Assembly: GCF_032341175.1 (NCBI RefSeq)
Contig: NZ_CP135435.1
Span: 3,596,001-3,660,000 of the forward strand
Length of the DNA: 64,000 bases
From: Bacillus sp. DTU_2020_1000418_1_SI_GHA_SEK_038
Lineage (GTDB): Bacteria > Bacillota > Bacilli > Bacillales > Cytobacillaceae
Reading direction: 5' to 3'
In this document: in pieces, positions 54,688 through 62,488 of the stretch
Layout: every line of letters begins with the position of its first letter
How positions within the stretch are numbered: position 1 is the first letter of the stretch
The notes under the pieces: model-generated
Seen by the model: only the letters and a program-made list of their open reading frames with translations
The model's database searches: none
Told to the model about the DNA's origin: nothing
Program-made: the position numbers and the translations under genes

Positions 54688-55982
54688 ACACTTGCGCTCC
54701 CCTCAACTCGATACGAGCTTTCGATTGTTTGTACAGCCTGTAAATCTCTTAATTTAACTAAAATATCTTGATAATCTTGTAATGAAGCCTGATGAGTAAC
54801 CAGAACGATCTCTGCAAGCTCTTTATTTTTCAGCGGCATTTGAAGGATTTTTTCAAAGCTCACATGGTGTTCTGAGAAAATCGAAGTAATATTCGCGAAA
54901 ACGCCTACTTCATCTTTTACATGCAAGCGTAAGAAATACTTCGAGAAAATTTCATTTGGACCCATCAGCTGCTTTTCGAATTGCGGAGTAACAGCGCTTT
55001 TTCCAGTTACACCTAAACGCATATTTTTCATCACAGCAACTAAATCTGAAACTACAGCTGTAGCTGTTGGCAAGCTTCCAGCTCCTGGTCCATAAAACAT
55101 TGTTTCGCCTACAGCTTCTCCATGAACATAAACAGCATTGAATTCATCATGAACAGATGCAAGTGGATGTGTGTCAGCTAACAAAGTCGGCTGAACACTT
55201 ACCGCCACTTTATCCCCATCTCTTTCAGCCATCCCGATAAGCTTCATCGTATAGCCAAGCTGGCGGCCATACTGCAAGTCTTCCTCTGTGACGTTAGAAA
55301 TCCCCTCAGCCTTAACATCATCTAAATCTATTTCCATGGAAAAACCAAGCGTTGCCAGTATAGCCATTTTTCTTGCGGCATCTAGTCCCTCAACATCAGA
55401 AGTCGGGTCAGCCTCTGCATAGCCAAGCTCTTGTGCTTCTTTTAGAACATCTTCGTAGGCACTGCCGTTCTTGCTCATCTTTGTTAAAATAAAGTTCGTT
55501 GTTCCGTTTACAATTCCCATCATTTTCGTAATTCTATCTGAAGCCAAACCATCCACAAGGCTTCTTAAAATCGGGATTCCCCCGCCAACACTCGCCTCGT
55601 AAAATAGATCACAGTCATGCTCTGAAGCAATCTTTAAAAGCTCTGAGCCATGTACAGCCATTAAATCCTTGTTTGCCGTTACGACATGCTTTCGATTTTT
55701 CAAAGCCTTCATAATATAATCCTTCGTTTCACCAACGCCGCCCATTACTTCAATAACGACATCAATTTCAGGATCATTAATGATATCTTCCGGATCTATC
55801 GTTAACTTTTCTGCAGATATTTCTACTGATCTTGCTTTATTTAAATCCTTAACAAGGATCTTCTTCACTTTTACGGGACAGCCTATTTGGTGCATAAGCT
55901 TATCCTGATGATTTTCAATAATCGTGACGACACCTGAACCAACTGTTCCTAACCCTAATAATCCGATCGAGATTGCGTTCAC
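54684..55982 (-). CDS. hom: Homoserine dehydrogenase
   Basis: Reduces aspartate semialdehyde to homoserine with NAD(P)H. The roughly 432-residue protein starts with the Rossmann motif [14 protein letters not shown] and has VVEVMGG..., [11 protein letters not shown] and [18 protein letters not shown]-terminal ACT domain (about 350-425, [22 protein letters not shown]) should mediate threonine feedback. GTG 55982 lies 7 nt after GAGGGG and gives the usual length; ATG 55988 is too close to the ribosome site. It is first in the operon. Confidence 0.95.
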   Translation of the reverse strand: MNAISIGLLGLGTVGSGVVTIIENHQDKLMHQIGCPVKVKKILVKDLNKARSVEISAEKLTIDPEDIINDPEIDVVIEVMGGVGETKDYIMKALKNRKHVVTANKDLMAVHGSELLKIASEHDCDLFYEASVGGGIPILRSLVDGLASDRITKMMGIVNGTTNFILTKMSKNGSAYEDVLKEAQELGYAEADPTSDVEGLDAARKMAILATLGFSMEIDLDDVKAEGISNVTEEDLQYGRQLGYTMKLIGMAERDGDKVAVSVQPTLLADTHPLASVHDEFNAVYVHGEAVGETMFYGPGAGSLPTATAVVSDLVAVMKNMRLGVTGKSAVTPQFEKQLMGPNEIFSKYFLRLHVKDEVGVFANITSIFSEHHVSFEKILQMPLKNKELAEIVLVTHQASLQDYQDILVKLRDLQAVQTIESSYRVEGSASV

Positions 55983-56143
55983 TTTCATTCCCCTCTCAAG
56001 TTGTTCTTTCTGTATGTACATTTGTATTTGTATAGTAGACATTATAGAGGGAAATATCCATTTTTACAATAGTTATTTTCAGACTAATATGGATGTAATC
56101 GCTTACTACTGCGGATTTACAGAAAAAATTTTTTATAAAAAAA

Positions 56144-56166
56144 AAGCGACTCAAATGAAGTCGCTT
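56144..56166 (-). terminator. Terminator of yutH
   Basis: AAGCGACT and AGTCGCTT with a 7-nt loop; TTTTTTTTTATAAA follows on the minus strand. It also separates yutH from the downstream hom operon. Confidence 0.9.
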
Positions 56167-56207
56167 AGAAAATTGGCATTGGGACAATGAACAGTTCCCT
56201 TATCACA

Positions 56208-57212
56208 TTATTTTTTCAGCCAGCCGATCAGGGGTATTCTAAACTTTTGTACAGGCACTTCGGCAAAATCATAGAAGCTTCCTAAAAAGCGCTCATGCTC
56301 ATCGGATTGCTGGAGAAACTTATGCAGTCTTTCTTCGAGTGTGTTTTTCTCTTGCTCTGAGCTAGATCCATAATACGTTTCAATGCAATAAAAATAATGA
56401 AGCGGAAACAAAAGACGGGCAAAATATAGTCTCCAAGAGAAAGGGGTTAATGGAACGATACTTTGATAATCCTTCATAAACTGCCGGAGCACTGGCTCGT
56501 ACGTTTTAATATTGCGGAAATATTTCTCTCTCGTCCATTCTGCAAGATCTCTTGACGAATGATCAAAGACCCAATCAAATGGATTTTTCATATAATAAGT
56601 GTGGTCCCATATTTTTTCCGTGAATCGTATATGGCAAATCGTGCCACTATCCGTTGCGCCCGGGTTATCATCAATTTCTGTGTCCACAATATATTGAATG
56701 GCATTTTCAGCAATCCCCCTATAATAAGGAAATGATTCTAAAAACATCTGGTCAAATTCATGTTCTGGCTGTTGAAAGAGCATTTCATTCCATACTTTTT
56801 CCATTTGATCTAATCTTGTTTCCCACAATTGCTTCCACTGACCAATCCTGCTAACCTTTTTTACTGGAAACGAAACCGACCTGCCCCTGAAATGAAACTT
56901 CGCTAGCTTTCTTCCGCTTCGCTGTAATTTTCGATTTTGCACCTGTTTATTCATAAGAACACAATATCTTCCGTTTTCCCATTCACTAAATTGTTTTCCT
57001 TCCTTTGTCTTAATGATAGTACCGCAATATTTTTCACCGCTCTTAACTAGATGATCTGTGAGCATATTTAATTCACTAAGCTCGTCTTCCGTCATACCGC
57101 CAATTGGGACAAGAATATAAATTTGTTCCTGACTCCTGTATGCTTTGTACTTTCCAATTCTGACTTCATCATCAGCCTGTAGTCCGTATTGCGATTTAAG
57201 CAGTTTTAACAT
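56208..57212 (-). CDS. yutH: Spore coat-associated kinase-like protein YutH
   Basis: A 334-residue protein of the CotS/YutH family, which has the fold of aminoglycoside phosphotransferases. Visible markers are IYILVPIGGMTEDELSELNMLTDHL, a GRKLAKFHFRGR segment, and CHIRFTEKIWDHTYYMKNPFDWVFDHSSRDLAEW where the kinase catalytic loop would be. Classical catalytic residues are not well conserved, so enzyme activity is doubtful. In B. subtilis YutH is a coat protein. It should be expressed in the mother cell, though no SigE/SigK promoter was verified. Confidence 0.88.
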   Translation of the reverse strand: MLKLLKSQYGLQADDEVRIGKYKAYRSQEQIYILVPIGGMTEDELSELNMLTDHLVKSGEKYCGTIIKTKEGKQFSEWENGRYCVLMNKQVQNRKLQRSGRKLAKFHFRGRSVSFPVKKVSRIGQWKQLWETRLDQMEKVWNEMLFQQPEHEFDQMFLESFPYYRGIAENAIQYIVDTEIDDNPGATDSGTICHIRFTEKIWDHTYYMKNPFDWVFDHSSRDLAEWTREKYFRNIKTYEPVLRQFMKDYQSIVPLTPFSWRLYFARLLFPLHYFYCIETYYGSSSEQEKNTLEERLHKFLQQSDEHERFLGSFYDFAEVPVQKFRIPLIGWLKK

Positions 57213-57419
57213 TTCACACCGCCTTATAAAGGTAATGAACTCCTTAACGAAATATATGTATAGAAATAGCAGAACTTGTGCTTTTCTTGAATAACTAGTT
57301 GTATGAAGGCAAAAATGAGAAGGATGTCCATTTTTCGACTCCTAAACATAAGGACGATGGAATAATTTCTATAAATAGGTTATATATATATTGAAACTAA
57401 CAGGAAAAAGGTGGAGCCG

Positions 57420-57920
57420 ATGAACGAAGAAAAAAGTGTAGATTTGATTGAGCAAACAGCGCGCAAATGGCTGCAGGAACGGGGAGTATCAATTCAGGAT
57501 ATTGCAGAATTAGTCTTTTTCCTCCAAGAAAAATATCACCCAGATTTACAAATGTCAGTTTGCATTGAAAATGTGGAACGTGTCCTATCCAAAAGGGAAG
57601 TCCAAAACGCAGTCTTAACTGGCATCCAGCTAGATGTCCTTGCTGAAAAGAAACAACTGTCAGAACCGCTTCAGCATGTAGTTGAAATTGATGAAGGTCT
57701 GTATGGTGTGGACGAGGTACTAGCCTTATCTATTGTGAATGTATATGGATCGATTGGCTTTACTAATTTTGGCTATATTGATAAGTTAAAACCCGGAATA
57801 TTAAAAGATCTGAATGATAAATCCTCTGGAAAAGTCCATACCTTTTTAGATGATATTGTTGGAGCGATTGCAGCGGCTGCATCTAGCCGGTTGGCACATA
57901 GGGCGCATGGGGCAAAGTAA
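57420..57920 (+). CDS. yutG: YutG, phosphatidylglycerophosphatase A-like
   Basis: A 166-residue protein of the PgpA-like family. NIFU-unrelated markers are DIAELVFFLQEKYHPDL (about 19-35), VQNAVLTGIQLDVLAEK and GSIGFTNFGYIDKLKPGILKDL, then FLDDIVGAIAAAASSRLAHR, the conserved C-terminal block. The proposed role is dephosphorylation of phosphatidylglycerophosphate. GTG 57411 is part of the AAGGTGGAG ribosome site, so ATG 57420 is preferred. Confidence 0.88.
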   Translation: MNEEKSVDLIEQTARKWLQERGVSIQDIAELVFFLQEKYHPDLQMSVCIENVERVLSKREVQNAVLTGIQLDVLAEKKQLSEPLQHVVEIDEGLYGVDEVLALSIVNVYGSIGFTNFGYIDKLKPGILKDLNDKSSGKVHTFLDDIVGAIAAAASSRLAHRAHGAK

Positions 57921-57952
57921 AAAAGATGGAGAGCAAGCTCTCCATCTTTTTT
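57920..57952. terminator. Bidirectional terminator between yutG and the sugar cluster
   Basis: AAAAAGATGGAGAG and CTCTCCATCTTTTT around CAAG; A and T runs on both sides. It marks the 3' end of the sugar gene cluster. Confidence 0.92.
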
Positions 57953-57976
57953 ACTGATTCATTTGTTTTTTTCACT

Positions 57977-58645
57977 TTATCTAATCTCTCTAACGAGCAT
58001 AAACGCTTCTGCTGCTTCCACACCAATATGGCTTCCCCAATAATTAGCATGAATTTTAATAGCTTCAAGGGATCTTGGATGTGGGTACTTTCTCATTTCA
58101 CTCTTGTATTCATTAAGTGCCTTCAGCTTTTTTTCTAAGAAACTAGTAATATCTACATACATATTAGGCATAAAAGCCGTATGTCCCTGCTGAACATTCC
58201 ATTCTGTTGAAGAAGGAGTATTATAGCAGATTACTTTCTTAACGGCAAAATCTGCTGATGGGCGAACAGCAACCATTGTAGAGTCAAAAATGACTCGATG
58301 GTCTTTGTTAACATCACCATAGAAGTGTGTGTATACCACTTCGGGCTGAAGCTTATGAATCGCTTTTGTTATTGGATTATTGACTTCAATATGTGCCAGT
58401 GTATCCAGCCTCATGTCAGGGAAATTGACGAAATGTATGTTCCCAATATTCAAAATATCTTTAACCTTTGACATTTCCTTTTTCTTTTGTTTAATCATTT
58501 CTGGCCGATCTTTATATTGAGTAGAAGAGCCTTCTGTTACCATTAAAATGTGCACTTCATCGCCTTGGCTTGTATGCTTGGCAATCGTTCCGCCGAGACC
58601 GAGTATTTCATCATCCGGATGTGCCGCAATCACTAAGACTCTCAT
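57977..58645 (-). CDS. PIG-L/LmbE-family deacetylase
   Basis: A 222-residue zinc-dependent N-deacetylase of the PIG-L family. The AHPDDEILGLGGT motif (about 8-20) supplies His and Asp ligands, and HFYGDVNKDHRVIFDS (about 107-122) supplies the later His. Members remove acetyl groups from N-acetylglucosamine derivatives in surface glycans or small thiols. It overlaps the formyltransferase-like gene by 4 bp (ATGA) and is last in the sugar cluster, so a sugar substrate is likely. Confidence 0.87.
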   Translation of the reverse strand: MRVLVIAAHPDDEILGLGGTIAKHTSQGDEVHILMVTEGSSTQYKDRPEMIKQKKKEMSKVKDILNIGNIHFVNFPDMRLDTLAHIEVNNPITKAIHKLQPEVVYTHFYGDVNKDHRVIFDSTMVAVRPSADFAVKKVICYNTPSSTEWNVQQGHTAFMPNMYVDITSFLEKKLKALNEYKSEMRKYPHPRSLEAIKIHANYWGSHIGVEAAEAFMLVREIR

Positions 58646-59607
58646 GATAACAACTCCTCAATTAATTCTGCCAGATTAATTCCTAGCTTATATCCAATTA
58701 AACTAATGAAATCACCACTTATTCCATTATTGCCTTCATATGATACTTCCTTAAGTTCAAGGACGCCATCAATTGTCTTTATCCACACTGTCTGACTCTC
58801 TGTAACTTTTAGAATTTGTCCTGGAATGGCAATAAATTCAGTTGATTTCACTATAGATGCTTCCCAAATGATAAGCTTTTTCTTCTTATAATAAGTATAA
58901 GCTCCCGGATACGGGTATGTTGTCGCTCGGATTAGCCTGTCAATTTCATGTGTACTCATTGTCTCCCAATTAATAAAGCCGTCAGTCGGAATACGTTTTG
59001 TCGTGTAAGTCGCCAGATTCTCACTTTGAGGAGTGGCACTGACTGTTCCTTTTTTTACATGTGGGGCAATTTCTTTTAATATGTCTCTAAGACTGCAAAC
59101 AGCCTTATTATAGAGAGTCTTGGATGTTTCATTAGGATGTATAGTAAATTGCCTTTGAGATATAATGGCTCCTGAGTCTGCACCTTCCTCCAAGTAGAAA
59201 ACACTCATGCCACTTATTTTATCTTCATTTATGATTGCCCACGGTAACGAGGCTCTTCCGCGGCCTTTTGGAAGTAATGATGGATGAGCGCCAATACACC
59301 CTAAAGGTGGAAGGTCCAAGATTTCTCGCTTTACTAGTTGAGAGAGGCCAATAACAAAAATATAATCTGGAGCCATTATTCTTAGTTTATGAATGACATG
59401 CTCATCGTTTACATTTCTGAAGGTGTAATATGGCACGAAGAACCTTTCACAAAGAGGCTTTAAATCTGCATAATCTGAAACACCTTTCGAATAGGCCTTA
59501 TCCAGCGTAAAAACACCTGTTATACCTACCTGATTCTCCAATAATTCTTCCAAAGCTTCATAGCTAGACATAACCGTCCCAATAAATGCTGCCTTCTTTA
59601 TTGTCAT
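58642..59607 (-). CDS. Formyltransferase-fold enzyme with altered catalytic motif
   Basis: About 321 residues: an N-terminal formyltransferase domain (about 5-190) and a C-terminal OB-like domain (about 210-300), as in methionyl-tRNA and sugar N-formyltransferases. The catalytic His (about 109) and Asp (about 145, EEGADSG) are present in GAHPSLLPKGRGRASLPWAI, but the Asn expected two residues before the His is Gly. The gene neighbours indicate an amino-sugar substrate, the amine made by the adjacent DegT aminotransferase. The start is ATG 59607 (or GTG 59610); the ribosome site is weak. Confidence 0.8.
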   Translation of the reverse strand: MTIKKAAFIGTVMSSYEALEELLENQVGITGVFTLDKAYSKGVSDYADLKPLCERFFVPYYTFRNVNDEHVIHKLRIMAPDYIFVIGLSQLVKREILDLPPLGCIGAHPSLLPKGRGRASLPWAIINEDKISGMSVFYLEEGADSGAIISQRQFTIHPNETSKTLYNKAVCSLRDILKEIAPHVKKGTVSATPQSENLATYTTKRIPTDGFINWETMSTHEIDRLIRATTYPYPGAYTYYKKKKLIIWEASIVKSTEFIAIPGQILKVTESQTVWIKTIDGVLELKEVSYEGNNGISGDFISLIGYKLGINLAELIEELLS

Positions 59608-59635
59608 CACCTGCTTTTATGATGATGGGCCCCAT

Positions 59636-60781
59636 TCATAAACCTAATTCTAGGGCTATTTTAAAATTTTCAATCACTCGATACTGATCCTCTAAAGTTA
59701 GATTCGATCCTGAAGGAATGCAAATCCCACGATTAAATAAGTCGATAGAAAAGTTTTTATTTTCAAAATGATTATAGCAATGATAATCCTTGAATACTGG
59801 CTGCAGATGTAATGGTTTCCAAATGGGTCTAGCCTCGATATTTTTTTCACTTAAAAATTTTATCAATTTATTTGGGCTAATTTTGATTATTTTGCTATCC
59901 ATTGTAAGAGCAGTTAACCATCTATTTGACTTTGTCTCCTTTAATTCAGGCATAAATTCTATACCTGGTATATTTCCTAATTCCGACATGTATCTTTCGA
60001 ATACTTTCCTTCTTAAATGTATTCGCTCTTCCAGCCCTTCAAGCTGTGCTCTGCCTACCCCTGCTAATAAATTACTCATTCGATAATTATAACCAACATA
60101 TTTATGTTCATAATGAATTTCCGGTTCTCTTGCCTGTGCCGCTAAAAACCTTGCTCTTTTTAATTCATCGAGATTGTCTGAAACGAGTGCCCCTCCACCT
60201 GATGTGGTAATGATTTTATTGCCATTAAAAGAATAAATTCCAAATTCACCAAAGGTTCCAGTTTGCTTTCCTTTATATAAACTTCCCATTGATTCTGCAG
60301 CATCTTCAATGATCGGAATGCTATAATAGCCGCATATATTTAGGATTTCGTCTAATTTAGCAGGCTGGCCAAATAAATGAACAACAATTACCGCTTTAGG
60401 TAATTTATTATTTTTCTTTGCATCATCCAAAGCTTTTTCTAACGCTGCAGGAGAAATATTCCATGTATCTGGTTCGGAATCTATAAAAATAGGAGTAGCA
60501 CCTTGATATACAATTGGATTGGCACTTGCAATAAAAGTTAGAGTCGAACAAAAGACGGTATCCCCTTTACCTACCCCGAGTAAATTAAGTGCCAAATGTA
60601 TGGCAGCTGTGCCAGAACTTAATGCTACTGCGTCCTTAGAACCAACATACTGAGTGATTTCCTTTTCAAAGTGATCAACATTTGGTCCGAGTGGAGCTAC
60701 CCAATTAGATTCAAAAGATTGATTAATATACTCTTTCTCCTTCCCAGTCATATGCGGAGTGGAAAGATAGATTTTTTTCAT
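59636..60781 (-). CDS. DegT/DnrJ/EryC1/StrS-family sugar aminotransferase
   Basis: A 381-residue PLP enzyme that installs an amino group on a nucleotide-linked keto sugar, using glutamate as donor. The PLP lysine is in YSFNGNKIITTSGGGAL (about 180-196), with VEDAAESMGSLYKGKQTGTFG just before it (about 160-176 split around GSLYKG). The CSTLTFIASANPIVYQGATPIFID segment is at about 79-101. It follows a 4,6-dehydratase-like gene, so the product is probably a UDP-4-amino-4,6-dideoxy sugar, as with Campylobacter PglE. AGAGGTG precedes the ATG. Confidence 0.9.
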   Translation of the reverse strand: MKKIYLSTPHMTGKEKEYINQSFESNWVAPLGPNVDHFEKEITQYVGSKDAVALSSGTAAIHLALNLLGVGKGDTVFCSTLTFIASANPIVYQGATPIFIDSEPDTWNISPAALEKALDDAKKNNKLPKAVIVVHLFGQPAKLDEILNICGYYSIPIIEDAAESMGSLYKGKQTGTFGEFGIYSFNGNKIITTSGGGALVSDNLDELKRARFLAAQAREPEIHYEHKYVGYNYRMSNLLAGVGRAQLEGLEERIHLRRKVFERYMSELGNIPGIEFMPELKETKSNRWLTALTMDSKIIKISPNKLIKFLSEKNIEARPIWKPLHLQPVFKDYHCYNHFENKNFSIDLFNRGICIPSGSNLTLEDQYRVIENFKIALELGL

Positions 60782-60808
60782 CTATTTACACCTCTTATAT
60801 CTATAAAT

Positions 60809-62440
60809 TCATATCACACTTCGATAAGGCGGAAAGTAATTAGGATTATAGGAATCTTGTTTCTTGGCCAGCTCATTTAATTGTTGGAAAATATTCTCAT
60901 TATATATTTTTGTTCCTAAATAGTAAGAATAGTATGGGATATTAGAAAAGGATGATTTAAATCGAAATAACCCGTCATCTCCTCCGTATCCTCCACCGAG
61001 ATGAAGCAGTTTTGCTCCTCTTTCCTGAGAAAATTTAATCATAAAATCAAATAGGTAATTATTCGGTCTTAAGTGCAAATAATCGCTATCAGAAGCTCCA
61101 AATTGATAGTGGGCAAATTCCTTACCAATTAATAAAACCACTGCTGCAATTACTCGTTCTTGATAGTGTACGAATAAAAGATATGACTTATATAATGGAT
61201 CTTCTGCTAACAATTCACTAAAAAAGTCTCTAGAAAAATAGTAGTTTGCATTTGCATTATTTCTCTTCATCGTTTGTTCATATAATTGATGAAAGATAGC
61301 CATATTATCTGGTGTTTTAGGAACTGAATTTGCACTCATCCCCATTTTTTGTGCTCTTTTAATATTTCGCTGATTATTAGTAGAATATGCTTTCCATATA
61401 TCCCAATATGGTTTTTGAAGATCAACGGCAGCAGTATTCATAAGGAACCGAATGTTTGCCACGTTTTTAACATATTCCTGATTGTCGTTTAAAGGATGTA
61501 GCCGGATTGTCTCTGTAACAATATGATATTTATTGCAATATTGAGAGAATAAAGAGTAAAAGTCATCAATCTCCTGAATATCTCCTTCCATAATAGGACC
61601 TCCGTACCCATATGGAGTAACTATATCTTTATATTGATTATCTAAAAACGGAATATCTCGCAAAATGAACGGGTATAACATTTTTGTATGATGACTCTCG
61701 TAAAATGCAGCTTTCGCTTTTCCTTTTTCAATCTTGGCAAAAGCTTGAGCGTACTTTGGAGAATAAAATATATCTAAATCATTAAACTTGGCTATTGCTT
61801 CCTTCCATTCTGCCTCCGACTCTAAAATTCTAAATTTGCTCACGTCTGGAGTCTCTGTTCCTGTAAAATAGTACATAGTCGCATGGCCTTCATAGTTAAT
61901 GCCCTCTTTCTTTAGGACTTTCTTTAAGGTAAGAAATAGAATCTTTAAATCTAACAAAAGACTTTGATTTTCCACATACCATACATCTAGTTTAAACCTT
62001 TCGTCCCATGGTACATTATTTCTGCCATTTACTTGTGCCCACCCAGTAATGCCTGGACGGACTAGATGCCTTTTTGCCTGTTCGGAATTATAGAGTGGGA
62101 GGTATTCCATTAGTAAAGGTCTTGGACCAACTAAACTAAGGTCTCCCTTTATGACGTTAATGAGCTGTGGCAATTCGTCCAAACTATATTTCCTTATCCA
62201 TTGGCCAAAAGGGGTTATCCGCTCTTCATCAGGCAATAAGTTGCCATTTTCATCCTTCAAGTCTGTCATGGATCGAAATTTATATAAATAAAATGGCTTT
62301 TCCAGATAACCCGGCCGAAGCTGTTTAAAGATGATCGGAGACCCTAATTTAACATAAACCATCATAGATAGAATCATTAATATGGGGGAAAGGATGATGA
62401 ATAAGAAGACAGCCATTAGAAGATCTATACATCTTTTCAT
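60809..62440 (-). CDS. Fusion: phosphoglycosyltransferase (PglC type) + FemAB/GNAT-like domain
   Basis: A 543-residue protein. Residues 1 to ~195 form a bacterial sugar transferase: an N-terminal membrane hairpin (LLMAVFLFIILSPILMI), KFRSMTD, SLDELPQLINVIKGDLSLVGPRP and RPGITGWAQVNGRN. It transfers a sugar-1-phosphate to undecaprenyl phosphate. Residues ~200-543 match a FemAB/GNAT-like acyl/aminoacyl transferase: YAQAFAKIEKGKAKAAFY, NNQRNIKRAQKMGM, YYFSRDFFSELL, and GGGYGGDDGLFRFKSSFS near the end. ATG 62440 is preferred because GGAG lies 9 nt upstream. The fusion is unusual; the two halves probably act on one lipid-linked sugar. Confidence 0.85.
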   Translation of the reverse strand: MKRCIDLLMAVFLFIILSPILMILSMMVYVKLGSPIIFKQLRPGYLEKPFYLYKFRSMTDLKDENGNLLPDEERITPFGQWIRKYSLDELPQLINVIKGDLSLVGPRPLLMEYLPLYNSEQAKRHLVRPGITGWAQVNGRNNVPWDERFKLDVWYVENQSLLLDLKILFLTLKKVLKKEGINYEGHATMYYFTGTETPDVSKFRILESEAEWKEAIAKFNDLDIFYSPKYAQAFAKIEKGKAKAAFYESHHTKMLYPFILRDIPFLDNQYKDIVTPYGYGGPIMEGDIQEIDDFYSLFSQYCNKYHIVTETIRLHPLNDNQEYVKNVANIRFLMNTAAVDLQKPYWDIWKAYSTNNQRNIKRAQKMGMSANSVPKTPDNMAIFHQLYEQTMKRNNANANYYFSRDFFSELLAEDPLYKSYLLFVHYQERVIAAVVLLIGKEFAHYQFGASDSDYLHLRPNNYLFDFMIKFSQERGAKLLHLGGGYGGDDGLFRFKSSFSNIPYYSYYLGTKIYNENIFQQLNELAKKQDSYNPNYFPPYRSVI

Positions 62441-62488
62441 AATTTCAATCTCCATTATAATTAAAATTCAATGGGCAGAGCTCAGGCC

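Noticed and set aside
54344..54757. 137-codon plus-strand frame across thrC and hom
   Set aside because: Antisense to two clear genes and without start signals.
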